Assembly (NCBI GenBank): GCA_025890175.1
Contig: JANPYM010000001.1
Coordinates: forward strand, 4,846,378-4,910,377
From: Ciborinia camelliae
Taxonomy: Eukaryota; Ascomycota; Leotiomycetes; Helotiales; Sclerotiniaceae
Direction of reading: 5' to 3'
DNA length: 64,000 nt
Position 1 is the first letter of the stretch, and the number at the start of each line of letters is the position of its first letter. This document shows, piece after piece, positions 34,508 through 47,235 of the stretch. The notes below the pieces were generated by a model. It saw nothing but the letters and a program-made list of their open reading frames with translations. It had not been told where the DNA came from and ran no database searches. The position numbers and the translations under genes were made by a program.

Positions 34508-36402
34508 TCAGTACAAAAACCTAAAACCTCTATCAACAGCGACTTCCTCGCCCTCGCCTTCCTCAACGCCTCTACCTGGAGCTGCTCTGCTATTGACTCC
34601 CTCTACGATCTCTCCTCTATCTAATTTCTTATTCAATTTCATCAAATGGTATCTCAGTACTGTTGCAAATATGATGGACACCACAGACATCGAAAGGTTT
34701 ACATACATTGCGTTGGCGTATCGAGGTGCGTCGCTGCCTGTGGGAAGAAGTTAGAGCGTGATAAGTTGTGTGAAACATCAAAGGCTCTCAGATAGATTAC
34801 TTACTAGGATAAAGGTATGGAGAATAAATCTGGGCAACATTACTCAACGCATTGATGCCAGCAAGAGCAGCAGCGCGTTTGGATGGAGGTCGAGGAAGTA
34901 CTATAAATCATTAGTCCTCGAGACTTCTATCCAGTGTCCTTGATTCAACATACCATTCGAGATCCAACTGAGCGCAACGACATATCCCGAGTAGTTTGCT
35001 CCAACCATAAGACACATCGCCAGATATCTCGGCGCAAACTTGGACGTGGCTGCTGCAATTGCGAAACTGATGAATGCCAAAACTGGAGGCAGCGCAATGT
35101 GTAAATATCTCTCGCCTGTTGCGTCTGCATGCCATGCATTGCCGAGGATTGCCAAAACCGCGATAAGATACGGAGGTGTTGTCAAGAGAAGTGTTGTGAT
35201 ATCATTCTTGCCCAACCCTTTTACAACGGATGGGAACAACGTCGTAACGGTGCCTGCAGATGTAAATCCGTAGATTGTGGCAAGGAGAAGCCATGCTTTG
35301 GGATCTTTGACAGCAAGCTTGGCGCCATGTAGGAACGTCTGCTGCTTACTGCCAACCCAGTCATCTTGTCCGATATCTTCCTCTAGCCTCCAAGCTGCGA
35401 GCTCCTTTTCGTCTTCGGATAACCAACTTGTCGTTCGCGGCAGATCAGGTAGGATGAAAAAGGCAAAAAGAGCTATGAAGACCTGAGCTTGGTTAGCAAA
35501 TTATAGCTCGGAAGGTATTATCTGAGGGGTCGCAAAGATGAGGAGTGGTAACCTACAGTGATTGAACCCTCGATGATGAAAAGCCACCTCCAAGCTTTCA
35601 GCCCTTTGGCACCATCCAAGCCATGAGTGATACCTGCGGATATCAACCCCGAGAATGCACCTGAGAGAAGAGATCCTGAATATAGGAAAGCCGTCCTTTT
35701 CACTAGTTCTTTGCGCGTGTACCAAGCCGAAAGGTAGTACAAACAACCAGGCTAATGTCATGGTTAGAATAATGAAGTGGTACCAGTGGCTCAGGTAAAG
35801 TTAGTGACCAAAGAACAAATGATGGCTTACAAAATAAGCAGCTTCAACGAAACCAAGAATGAATCGACAAGCGAGCAAACCACCGTAGGTTTTACATCCT
35901 GCTGTAGCCCCGGAAATAAGGCCCCAGACTACCATGCATCCAGGCAGATACAGCGACGGCTTTCCAAGCTTGTTCAGAAGGAGATTGGACGGTACTGTAT
36001 ATATCCGAGTCAGCTTGGTTATATGACTTTGCTCGCTCCCAGGGAAGAGAAATTACCTTGCATCAGCAAATATCCCACGAACAAAATACTAACAGCGGTC
36101 TGAAACTGATCTCCTTTCAAATTCAGATCTTCTTCCAGTCCTGCCAATTTTGCAGCAGCAATATTATTGCGATCCAGATAATTCATGATATAAATAAGAA
36201 CCACCATAGGAAGCAATCTCGTGTCGACTTTTCGTCTCAATGAATGTTCCATCCTCTTACGATCTTCTGGTGTAAGACTGCGAATGTATGCTGGAACATC
36301 AGTGGGTTTGTCGGGTGTTGAAGAGACGTCTTCTACCATCTCGACTTCATTCGAGCTCATTTTGGTGTCTGCGTCGGCTGTCTGGACGTCAGTGGTTGCC
36401 AT
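34508..36402 (-). CDS. MFS transporter, anion:cation symporter (allantoate/nicotinate permease-like) type, 519 aa
   Basis: Six exons, 36402-36057, 35994-35831, 35751-35557, 35482-34954, 34900-34805 and 34737-34508, join in frame with introns of 53-79 bases. After a cytosolic N-terminal tail of about 60 residues, the family signature is visible: RKVDTRLLPMVVLIYIMNYLDRNN at TM1 (shown in part), RFILGFVEAAYFPG at TM4-5, and FRWRWLF-like KAWRWLFIIEGSIT at TM6, then a charged central loop and six more helices. This is the Dal5/Tna1-type group, whose members import organic anions such as allantoate, nicotinate, pantothenate or other carboxylates at the plasma membrane. The C-terminal tail is Gly/Glu-rich. 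It lies between the P450 and the NRPS-like gene, so export or import of a cluster product or precursor is possible. The substrate cannot be read from sequence. Confidence 0.88.
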
Positions 36403-37310
36403 AGCTCATAAAATATAGTCTCTATGCTATTGATTGGGATTGGAATTCGATCTGAAGTGATGTTGATCTAGAAAGTTGACTCGAGCCTCTGGGAATTTAT
36501 AGAGGTCTTTGAGCACCAATATTTGACAAATATCTCGATATTGGAGCTAGGTAAATGATGACTTGGCAACTTTTGTGATCATTGAGAGCTATCGTAGCTA
36601 CGAAGTATAAACGGGGCTACGTCTCAACATGCGGGGCCCCGCACTTCCTCACCATTTCCCCACGGCTAACGGAAAAGCACGTCGTATCGTCCATCTTTCA
36701 TAGACACTTGACAAATAAAACATTTTCAAAGCAGTTACTCCAAAGTTCACATCCGGTCGTACATACATATCCGATCGGCTATTGTCTTGTCATGTTCTAG
36801 ATCCAGACTTCTAGACGAATCAAGCTGAGGGTGAGAATTCCTGTGGCCGGAAATATCAATCATTCAGTTTGAAATGTCAATATACCTTGGCATGTGACCC
36901 AGTAGTTCGGGTGGGATCTCCGGGGTCCAACTTGTTGGGACGGTGGTACCAGAATGTAAGCAGGCAATGTAACATATAACATAAAACAGGCTAAGATCTA
37001 CCTCGCCGCTTCCTTCTTACTTTGTTATTTCCTAATCAGTCGTTTCAACCGGTATCTCCATCTATATTGAGCATAGTATTGTCTTTCTTGATAACATCCT
37101 GATATCTCAGTGGTCAAGTTAGATCAAGGGGTAGAATACAGGTACGTGGAAAGTGATGACTTGGCATGGAAAATGATTACGAACAACTGGAATACGAAAT
37201 ACGAAATACTATCGCGGCAACGGCTTAATGTCCTTTCAGAATTGGAAGTTTCTAAACATTATGCAAAATAATAAAGTGTATTCGAGAACGACGCATGGAT
37301 TAAATGTACA
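36403..37310. other. intergenic region
   Basis: Promoter of the MFS gene on the left and the 3' region of the NRPS-like gene on the right. No open frame above about 72 codons and no repeat of note. Confidence 0.45.
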
Positions 37311-40300
37311 CTATGACGATTGCCATTCCTTTCTCCAACTTTGAACAATTTTCTTAACCAGACCACTTCCCACAATATCGTAGCCATTCTTTATAGCCTC
37401 CGATTTGAGACCCGTTTTCTCCGTTTGAAACACAAGTCCCTCCCGACCAGGCTTATCATTGTCATATTTCTCGGCGAAGAAATCCAAAAGTTTGATCGTT
37501 GGGTTCTTATCCGGATCTTGCTCGCCCTCCCTAAGTAATTGAACCCATTCTCTTTGACCGACAACCTTGAATTCCAATCCTGCTGCCTGTAGTGCGGGGA
37601 GCAGGTCATGAGTCCATGAGAACGTTTTGGAGTTCTGTACGTGGTAGACAACATTGTTTGAATCTACGTTTTGAGTGGATGCCTCCGAAGAAGAGGTATT
37701 GAGACCAGCAAGGTCCAGGACCGCTCGTGCAACAATATCGACAGGTAACCATGAAGGCGTCTATGTATCGTTAGTACTAGTATCAAAAACGCAGAGGAAA
37801 GTCATTTTCACCTCTTGTATAGCCGGCAAAGCACCAAGCGTCGTGGCACTTCTAATCATTAGAGAGATGGCCTCGGTGCTATTCCATATCCCCTCAACCG
37901 TATCTCCAACGATTTGCCCAACCCTTAAAACCTTTGCATCCATTCCAGTCTGTTTTGCAGCTTCTCTGATTATAGTTTCTGTAACCAATTTTGATCGGGC
38001 ATATCCCATGTTTTGGGCATGATTCAAATTCGTGATATATGTTTCTTCGATCGTAGCAGGCAAAGGGGTGCCCGCCGCAGCGGATATCGAGGAACAAAAG
38101 AATAGTTTAGCGGGCAAGCGAGTACGAACAGTAAGGCACAAATTAAGAAGGTTAAAGACTCCTTTGATGTGCTGGGATTCAAAGCTTTGCACACCAAGGT
38201 TGAAGTTTACAGCCCAGGCACAATGAATGATCCTTGTAAGATTGTCTCGCAAAGTTTGGATTACGGAAGGCTCGAGGCCGAGATCTGCGCGACTGAGATC
38301 TGATGGGAGACAAAAGACTTTTGAAAATGTGGTTGGCGATATTTTCTTGCTTGAAAGAGTCTTTTGAACTCTCTCCTCGGCCTTTTGCTGATTATCAGCT
38401 CGAACGAGACAATAGACTGCTTTGACGGATTCTTTCTGGATAAGTTGAGAGAGAACATGAGCACCAAGTGAGCCGGTAGCACCGGTCAAAATCTTTTGTA
38501 TTAATTAGCAAGCAGCGAATATAATATTGAACTTCAAAACTTACAACTGTTTCACCATCCATAACTCGAGAACCGGATATATGTTGGTCAAACTGAGAGT
38601 ATTTTCGAATGAGTTCCTCCATGATCTTGATCTCATCTTTCTGCTCTGACGTCTCGCCTTTCCGAAGAGCATCTAAATGTTCGGCCAATGCCTGCACATT
38701 CGGAAATTCAAAAACAACATTCTGGCTTGGTAACCTCGAAGCTAGGTCCAGTTCTCGCAATATAATACCTCGCACCGCAATTGCTTGCAGGCTATCAACA
38801 CCAGCCTCGAAAAAATCAGTGTTCCTGTCAAGACGTTGAATCCCAATCCTTTCCTTGAAGGTGGCAAGTAGAAAATCTTCTAATTGTTCTCGATTCAATT
38901 GGAGGGCGCCATTCGAAACTTCTAGTGGTGTCTCAAAGCGTTGATACATAGAATCGATCAGGTCTTCGAATTTCTTGTAGAAAGCAGGCCGGATCATAGT
39001 TCCTTTATCGGTGCAAGGATATTCAACACCAACATCCAAAATCTCCACCATCTCTTTAGAAATCTGGCTGAACCCCTCCACTCTCGAGTTTGCAGCAGCT
39101 ACCACTGGCCAGAGCTTTTCCAGCAAGGTTTCTTTACTTAATCCAGTCGCTTTCTCGCTTGGAACAATGATCAAGCCGGGAAATGCACGGCCAACACCAA
39201 ACACGCACGCTTCTCTCACGAGTTCGTGCTCTCTAATCTGATGTTCGTATGTGATCGGAAGAACCTTCTCTCCATTCACAAGCGTAACACGATCATCGAG
39301 GCGTCCAAGATATTTCCAAGCGTTTGGAATCGTAGCGTGGGGAGTGAATAAATCACTCGTTTTGAAAGAATTTGGTGGATCTTGGGAATTTGAGGTGACT
39401 TTTGACGGTAAGCCATCCAGTACTACACATTCAAATGTGTTTGTTGCTCGCGGTTCCATCTGAATGTATGGCACACATGATGGTAGAGGTCGAACATAGT
39501 TCCATGCTGTATCTTCTCGTGGACGGAAAGAAGTCATGAGCTGCCCTATCTCGGTACTGCATACTCAGTGAGAATTTGACTTGACATTGAGATTAATGAG
39601 ATAATGAATCAAACTTACGCGCCATAATGACCAACCAAGTAAACACCAGCCTGCGTTAAGCGGTCTCCAAGATCATCGGGACAACTACTTCCCCCAAACA
39701 AGACTAACTTGCATTTTCGCAAAGCTTCAATTCCAGTTTCCGACTCCGCAAGTAGCTTCAATGCATAAGGTACTCCGTGAAAGCTTTCTGGGTTCACTGC
39801 AGCCATTCCTTCAATAAGATTATTCCCCGTCAATGGCAGATTGGCGTTGAACATGGAAATCTCCTTCGCCGAGTAGATCGCTCGAAAGAAAGACGAAAGT
39901 CCATGGTTATGATACAAAGGTAACGTCAAAAATGCCCGATAGCCAAAGCTAGTGGAGTAGTTAGAAAGACACGCCGCATGCGTCTGGAAGATTGGTTTTG
40001 GAAGTCCCGTTGAACCTGATGAGTGGATGATGAATGAATTACGCGTTGAATCTGAAGCATTCCCAATAGATCGAGGAAACCGCGGAGTCAATGGGACTTT
40101 GATATCGTATTGGGATTGCTTCAGCAATGGATATCGAGATAGTTCAAGCTCAGCTTGGATGGATTTGATGACTTCGTGGTGATTATCTGAGCTTATAATT
40201 CGCTTACATTGTGTCTTCCTTAGAAGAGATATGTATGCTTCCGGAGCTAATCTATTAGACAGCAACAATACCGCGAAGCCTAGACGAGTCAAGGCAAAAA

Positions 40301-40690
40301 TAGTAGCGACATAATCCAAATTTGAGGGTGCTAAGAGGGCAATAACTTCTGCATCGGAACCCTTCTCTAGCTACCTCACGATTAGTATTATCACAAACAT
40401 CTGACAAAGATACTAACATCGGGAACGAGGCCAATTGATGAATACGCATTTGCTCCATGGTCAGCAAATCGATCAAGGTCCTTCGCCGTGTAATGAACAT
40501 AGTCTGATCGTCCCCTAGGGCTACCAGGATATGCCAATAGAGGAGCATCTGGAATTGTCTGACTTCGGTTATATATCAAGTCATCGACGGTGTAAAGAGG
40601 GTTGTTCGGTATAGTTTTTGCTGTTTGAGAGGAACTATCTAACCTCTCATGAGGTGCTGCAAATGTCCTAGTCTCAACTAGAGCCGACAT
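37311..40690 (-). CDS. NRPS-like adenylate-forming reductase (A-T-R), 1055 aa
   Basis: Five exons, 40690-40418, 40370-39619, 39556-38545, 38492-37812 and 37760-37311, join in frame. Domain order: an adenylation domain (about 30-530) with the P-loop SSGSTGLPKP near 208, HYGATEIGQLM near 340 formed across intron 2, GRLDDRV near 427 and the A10 lysine in TDKGTMIR (526); a thiolation domain with FFEAGVDSLQA, where Ser597 takes phosphopantetheine; and a thioester reductase domain with the NAD(P)-binding ILTGATGSLGAH (680-691) and YARSK as the catalytic Tyr-x-x-x-Lys. There is no condensation domain. Family members activate one carboxylic acid, tether it and release it as aldehyde or alcohol. Size matches the usual 1000-1100. 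It is the candidate core enzyme of the surrounding cluster. The substrate is not predictable by eye. Confidence 0.92.
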
Positions 40691-40943
40691 GATTCTGAAT
40701 TTTAGAAGGATAATATGTAAGACCTGCAGATAGGTTGTTGATTTGATGAGGCTTGCTACTCAAAAGTATCACATTTAATGCGCTATAAATGACTGGAGGA
40801 ACATTTGTTCTTGGATATATTGAGCTGCACTGCATACACAAGCATCCGCGTGCCCCACATGCATATCCGAGATCCGGAACTAGGAAAAGTATGAATTCAA
40901 TTAATCGTGGAGTAGAAGACTGGACAAATAGCGTGGTGACGGA

Positions 40944-43748
40944 TTAATACCCGGGATTGTTGGCCATTCCCATCTCCCATTGGTCATTTTGTTCTCCAGT
41001 AAAAAGAAAATCAAATCCACCCACTCCACCAGTAACCTGTATAGGAATCAGCATATTCCCCATGGGAACTTGATACAATGACTTACCAAAGAATCAAATT
41101 CGCCCCAGCTGGTGAGAGGATCCATAGTTACAGAAGGACTCGACTCGACATACTCGCCATCAGCACCCTCAATTGATCCTGCCCTTGCTATTCCGCCATT
41201 CACTAGCCCAGAAACCCCGCTCTGCACAGTAATACGATTTGAGTGGGAGCCTCCAGCGATCTGGGTGGGTTGAGATCCGTAAGTCTTCCGATGCTCCTGG
41301 TGGTCTGCAATAGCCTCGAGTCTGAGCTCTTCAAGAACTACACTGTATCTTTGCGCCAAGGATTCATTTTTCGCTCTTGACGAAATCTGTGAATGACAGC
41401 GAGCAGCAGCTTCAAAGTACCTAATGTATTCCTCTTTAGGATGATAGCGGTGTTGTATTGTGTACACATAGAGCACTACAACCGCACAGAATGCAAAATA
41501 ATGAGTGAACTAACAAAGTCAGTAAGTTTTCCTCTTGAGGAATCAGAAGAGAGGAACTTGCCCAGAATGCGTGGTACATTTGCCCGACGTCCGTAAGATG
41601 ATTGACGATGTTAGTGATTTCTATTGCGGCCTGTAAACAACTCATTACATTTTTATCCATAGGAGTACCATTTGAAGTTCCTCTAGAATGATGCGAATTT
41701 CTTTTGTGAAGATTAGCAAAATCTCGTAGTAAGAAGGGTCGATGAACTAAGATCAGCCCATGCCAATATGAGAGGTTCAAGACATTTCGCTGACGTTGAA
41801 ATATAGGTATCAGTAGAGATGTATCTACGCCCTCTGCATCTAGAAACCCAGAAAGCTTCGTGCGCCATTCCCCTAACTCTTTTGAATACTTGTCTGCCAA
41901 AGAAAGACGAACACTGGATGACGGCGGACGGATGGAGTAGAGATCGCGGAGAATATGGCTGATTATCTGGGACAACCTAGAGAAGAGTGAGTAAAGTATC
42001 ATACGGTTAATATTCTTAAACTCACATTCCATGAGCGATGGGTGCCATCATGATTGATTGGGCCCTTGACTTATTAACATGGACATGTTTTGAAGTAAGA
42101 TCCGAATCATTGACACAGCTCGGGAGTTCCTAGAATATGGTCTTAGCATTATACCGAGTAGTGGCCTGGTATATGGGTAGCTCACTTGATCTATATCATC
42201 ATCGTGAAAAGTCCGAGGTCTTCCAAGAGCTGCACTTAAGTAATTATCGAGAGTATATGCACACCAAAAGACTCGCTTTCTACATTCTAACTCGATCATA
42301 TCCACATTAACTTGAGACTCTAAACGTCTCTTGCGATGTATTCCGAGGGCAAGGATTAGATGGGCTGTAGTCCCAAACAAGCTCCAGCAATGATTGACTC
42401 TCGATTGTGACAAGAGATAGAAGCATTGACAAAGACGAGCTTGAACACTAGTTAAAAGCACTCCTCCGGTTTCTGATGTTAGTTGACGATCAGCGGCGTG
42501 GAAATATCGGGAACTGCAGTACTGTTAGCTTGAGCTACATGGCCCGATCATACAATAATTCGGGGTATTCAATATTCCGGACTAGCAGACTATATGTGAA
42601 AACTTCCATTGTTTGAAAGTTGTGAATGCTTGAATACAACTTAATATTCAAGATGGGTTCAATTCAATATTCCAAATGGATTCAAAAATCAAGAATCTCT
42701 AATTTTCGAATTGCAGTCCAGACTATTGGACACGCTTTAATAATTACCTTGTATCAACATCATTCGATCTATCAATGCCCGTCATGTAATCCTTCGCTTG
42801 AGCGAAAACCATGAACAAGAGAGCAGTTCGACCTTTAGCACCGCCTTTCCGTTGGAAGGCTCCCAAATTATCGTAAAACTCATCCACCCATCTTTCTATA
42901 GTCGGGCGGTGCAAAAACCGATGGGTGGGTACCGCAAAATCAAAATACCTTGCAACAAGGTTCTTGGCATCCGATTTGGGAGGAAGAACAAAGAAGGAGG
43001 GGTCAAACTCTGGTAGTGGAGCATCTCCAAATGTGAATATTGATGAATTCTGGGAAAGAGTAACTTCTCGGTGTAACTTCTTCTGTACTCGTAGGAGAAA
43101 TGAGGCCCCAGAAGAAGGTCCCACGTAGTGTCCTTGCAGATCTGTTTGTGGGGGCTCTGGTGAGTTTCGAGAGGATTGCATTCTTGAATTTGCATCAACG
43201 TTTTCTCCAATGATAGGCTGAAGCCGGGCCAATGTTGATGCAGCTATGGCTACATCGTGTGGTATAGCGGCAAATTCTCCAGTCAATGGGCTATGAAACT
43301 CATTGTGATAATTTGGGAAGGGTTTGGGTACTTCAATCACGTGTCCATGTTCAATGTTGGCAGAGCTTTCAGCATTTTCAGGAACACCTCCCTGGTAGTC
43401 TTGATGTTCTTTCTCCGTCGTGATAGGAGGTACTTTCCCACGACGGTAGGCTGCTGTGAAGTCACAGATTAAACCAGCAGAGGTACAGAGATTGCAAGGT
43501 TGATTTCCGCTGCATCTTGTCTTCTTCCTTGAAATGCATTTGTCAGATACTTCTCCGCAAAATCGGGATCTCTCTTACCTTTTGCAACGATCACAAGCTC
43601 GACTTACGCGTATTCTCTCGGCTTCGTCCCTTTTCCGTCTTTTGGCTGCAGGTGCCGGTTGAGACTCCGCGCTCTCGTCCCTTCGATGAGGGTTCTCGAT
43701 AGTTGGAGGTGAATTTACCAAAGCGTGTGGTTGTCGAGCTTCCGCCAT
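40944..43748 (-). CDS. Zn2Cys6 fungal transcription factor, 770 aa
   Basis: Seven exons, 43748-43579, 43527-42748, 42513-42186, 42129-42026, 41976-41562, 41509-41087 and 41036-40944, join in frame. The binuclear zinc cluster is C-x2-C-x6-C-x5-C-x2-C-x6-C (Cys52, 55, 62, 68, 71, 78), with its first intron splitting the cluster, preceded by a basic patch AKRRKRDEAERIR. The middle is a fungal-specific transcription factor domain (RFLHRPTIERWVDEFY, SRYFHAADRQL, CRKRVFWCAYTLDNYL, LGRPRTFHDDDID, NVLNLSYWHGLILVHRP). Intron 5 has a GC donor (GCAAGT), which is needed to keep the frame through HAFWFTHYFAF. Intron 2, at 234 bases, is unusually long. It acts in the nucleus on CGG-type repeats. It stands 253 bases upstream of the NRPS-like start, on the same strand, so it may be the local regulator. 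Confidence 0.9.
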
Positions 43749-44207
43749 TACGATCCGCGCAGTATAGATTTTACTGAAGATCCGAAAAGAAAGACTTCCG
43801 AAGTGGTCCACAGGATAATAGTTCGTGCAACTGTTGGTAATCCGGATATTGGGGGTCGGTGCGGGGAAGTTAACCTTACGACCGGCTAATACAAATGACA
43901 GGGGGTTCGGGTCTCCCCACCCTTAACCCCGCAATTGCTTTTCCGAATTTAGTCACTAGCACATATCCGGATTCCGGAGTAACAATCCAATACCTAATCC
44001 TAATAATACCTACCTAGGTAGGTAATTATAATCATTCATCCTATCTCGGTTGGGTATTTGCTGGCTAGTATTTGCCATTTGCTCCTGTGGTTGGATTCAA
44101 CAGATTATTAAATCTATCTGCGGAACAATGAAACAATATGATTGGTTGAAGGAATTGGAATTATAGTCTTTTGCAATCTGGTGACCCCTCAGGGCCATTC
44201 TACCATT
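43749..44207. other. intergenic region with a perfect palindrome
   Basis: Promoter of the Zn2Cys6 gene and 3' end of the dehydratase gene. It contains the perfect 18-base palindrome TACCTACCTAGGTAGGTA at 44007-44024 and, farther right, short simple repeats (CTACCATT). Confidence 0.5.
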
Positions 44208-45509
44208 CTACCATTCTCTAATCTCGCCACCTGGGCCAATGAACCCAGGACTCACCCAAGGCTCTGCTCCTTGCGAAAGTCTGCGTACTTGCTCCTCATC
44301 AATATTTATGCCAAGTCCTGGTCCCGTCATTAAATCAATGTAACCCTCCGTTACCTTCCAAACCTCTGGATTGGTTGTATAGCTCGTAAGATCCTGCCCA
44401 CCAACATTGTAATGAATGCCCAAGCTCATCTCCTGAATAACATGATTTGGGCAGGCAGCCGCAATTTGGATATTTGCTGCCAGAGCAATAGGTCCTAGAG
44501 GGCAGTGGGGTGCAAGAGCAACATCATATGTCTCAGCCATAGCGGCAATTCGCTTCATCTCACTGATACCACCACAATGACTAATATCTGGCTGCAAAAT
44601 ATCTACGGCACCAGCCTCGAGAAATGGTCGGATTTCCCATCGGCTATGAAGACGTTCGCCCAGTGCGATTGGCGTGCTTGTTAGTTGTGATAAGTCCTTG
44701 ATTCCGCCAATATGTTCCGAAAGTAGCGGTTCTTCCAAGAACATCGGTCGGTGTGGTTCCAGAGCCTTTGCCAACTGCTTTGCCATTGGCTTGTGGACTC
44801 GACCATGAAAATCAACTCCTACATCCATGCCAAGCTCTTTGACAGCTTTCACTCGTTCTATGCAGCTGTCTAAGGCAGATGGTGAATCAAACCATCCGAT
44901 GTCCTCAGTACCATTCATTTTGACTGCTGTAAACCCTTGGTCTTTTCTAGCTTGACTACTCTAGTTAGTTTTCTGTGGGAGAGATTCTGGAATCACTTAC
45001 GCTTGACTGGCAATATCAGAAGGCCTATCCCCACCGATCCACGCGTATACTTTAATCTTGTCCCTGACTTTTCCTCCGAGCAATTGATAGATGGGAACAT
45101 TCAATCGTCTAGCTGAAGGTAAAATCAGCACATGTAATGAGTCAAATAGATGAGGCATACCTTTGAGATCCCACAGCGCAATATCAATTCCAGACAATGC
45201 ACTCATAAGAACTGGGCCTCCACGATAAAAGCCGCTTCTCCAAGACATTTGCCATATATGCTCAATATCACTACCATAGTTAGTCACTAGAGATCACCAC
45301 TCCATAATCTTCAGACACTAGAATTGCACATACTCAGCTTCCATACCGGTGTACCTAGCGATATAAGCATCCAAACAACCTTCAACAGCTTGTGTGTGGC
45401 CTTCGAGAGAGGCTTCGCCCCAACCTACATTGCCTACATTGTCGGTGATTTTGACAAAGAGCCAGCGAGGTGGTACACGAAAGTATTCGATGGATGCTAT
45501 CTTCGGCAT
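44208..45509 (-). CDS. D-galactonate dehydratase-like enolase-superfamily enzyme, 382 aa
   Basis: Four exons, 45509-45334, 45270-45161, 45112-45001 and 44958-44208, join in frame. The protein aligns by memory along its full length with bacterial Dgo[108 protein letters not shown]. The metal ligands Asp182, Glu208 and Glu234 and the acid/base His184 and His284 are each one position before those of the E. coli enzyme (183, 209, 235, 185, 285). It should dehydrate a hexonate to a 2-keto-3-deoxy-hexonate. The last intron has two in-frame acceptors three bases apart (44958 or 44955). Fungal L-galactonate or L-rhamnonate dehydratases belong to the same superfamily, so the exact sugar acid is uncertain. 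Next to a reductase and an aldolase. Confidence 0.87.
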
Positions 45510-45757
45510 AGTGAATTTTGTGATGATAGTGTAACTCTGGATGAGCAGTTCAGGACTACTATATGCGGGCTTAAATGGGCAGCCGGCTAGTGTCTAAGAC
45601 CGGAAACATGGTGGGGTAGAAAAGTAGTAGATATGGTAATCCCGGGTAAGTGTGGTATCCACAAATTTGACATCCGGACATGAACAGAGAGTTTTATTGC
45701 AAAATATTGGCCTATTGAAATCTTCTATTGTGCTATTATCGGGAACCAGTATCCTAT

Positions 45758-46846
45758 TCACGCAGCGCGCAACTTTCTTTGGGCCTCTTTCCAATCCTCA
45801 ACACTCTTCCTCAAACTCTCTGGGCTGACCTCACCAAAGATATCAACTCCGAGCCGTGCAGGGAAATTATATCGATGGTTCCGATCCAAAGAGCATATCT
45901 TCTGGAAAACATCTTCTGGCACTTCAAAGTCTAGAAACAAAATTAGCTTAATCAACCCTTGGAAACCTAGCGTCTGGGTATGACCAACCTTGGAAATTAT
46001 CGTTTATACGCTGTGGTGTAACGGATTTTGGAAGAACAATGGTACCTCGCTGGACAGCCCAGCTAATGAGAAGTTGGGCCGGCTGCTTCCCCAGAGCTTT
46101 CGCTTGGGAAACCACGGTGGGGTCATCTACACCTCTTGGCAAGTTGTATATATTGTTGCCAAGGGGACTGTAGGCGGCTATCGCAATATTCTGAGACTTG
46201 TGCCACTCCAACAATGCCGGTTGTTGCAGATAAGGGTGTGCCTCAATTTGATTGACTGCTGGTGGAATGGTTGCAGTTTCTAATAGAGTTTCGACCTTTT
46301 GTCTGGTAAAATTGCTAACCCCAATACTTCTGATCTTTCCCTTTTTCACAAGGTCCTCTAATGCTGCCCATGTGTCTTTGATTGGAACATCGATTACCAT
46401 GATTTCCTCTGTTTTGGGATCAACGGGAAATCGTTCTTTGGACTTGGGGAAAGCAACCGGCCAGTGAATAAGATAGAGGTCAAGGTAATCAGTTTGGAGG
46501 TCGCGTAGTGTTGTATCGAGTGCGGCTTCCACATCTTCGGGCTTGTGGTCTGTGTTCCATAATTTACCAGTGATCTAAATAGGTTCAAATCAGCACATAC
46601 TTAGCTAAGGGGGAAAGTCTGGGTTCTCACGAATATGTCCTTTCTGTCTACCCCCGATGCTTTGATTCCTTCTCCGACTTCCGTTTCATTCCCGTATACT
46701 GCTGCTGCATCAATATGGCGATATCCCACTTTCAGCGCATATGCCACAGCCTCCTTGACTTCGTTTGGTTTGGATTGCCAGGTTCCTAAACCAACCGCGG
46801 GGATGCTGTATCCTGAGTTCAACTTGATGAGGCGATTGAGGGCCAT
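45758..46846 (-). CDS. aldo-keto reductase (glycerol dehydrogenase / glyceraldehyde reductase-like), 324 aa
   Basis: Three exons, 46846-46631, 46574-45989 and 45930-45758, join in frame. The catalytic tetrad is complete: Asp46 ([11 protein letters not shown]), Tyr51, Lys76 (ITGKLWNT, formed after intron 1) and His109 ([10 protein letters not shown]). The AKR signatures [18 protein letters not shown] and the cofactor-binding [15 protein letters not shown] are present; the Lys-Ser pair suits NADPH. Length is typical. It starts 389 bases from the divergent aldolase gene and lies next to the dehydratase, so in a sugar-acid pathway it could reduce the glyceraldehyde released by the aldolase to glycerol. 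A role in another carbonyl reduction cannot be excluded. Cytosolic. Confidence 0.9.
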
Positions 46847-47235
46847 AGTGAAATGAAATTGATAGGCTGACTGTCTGTCTTGTGAGGTGACATGGTGATG
46901 GCAGAGACTCGAGATTTTAAAGGCTCACCGGAGCTACTGTGGATACACCAGTACCACAGCAATGATATCTTTTTGATTTATCCGTAGGCAGGTAGCCCGG
47001 GTAATGCTTTTCCGTTCGCATTGGTTGTGGAAGAACTATGTAGTTCCGCAACTGCCCATGGTCAAATGATCCGAAAGCTCAAATAGAGGCATTATGACGA
47101 AACTCTGATAAGATGAAGAATACCTCTCATATATTCCCATTTGATTTGGTAACTTGAAGTTATTTATTCACTTGAGATTTGTTGAAGTGAAGCTTGAATT
47201 CTCTAGTAGCAAGACGGACGTACAATTAAGCAACG
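46847..47235. promoter_or_regulatory. shared divergent promoter of reductase and aldolase genes
   Basis: The two starts point away from each other with 389 bases between them, which suits co-regulation. I see no motif I can assign with confidence. Both leaders are AT-rich near the start codons. Confidence 0.55.
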
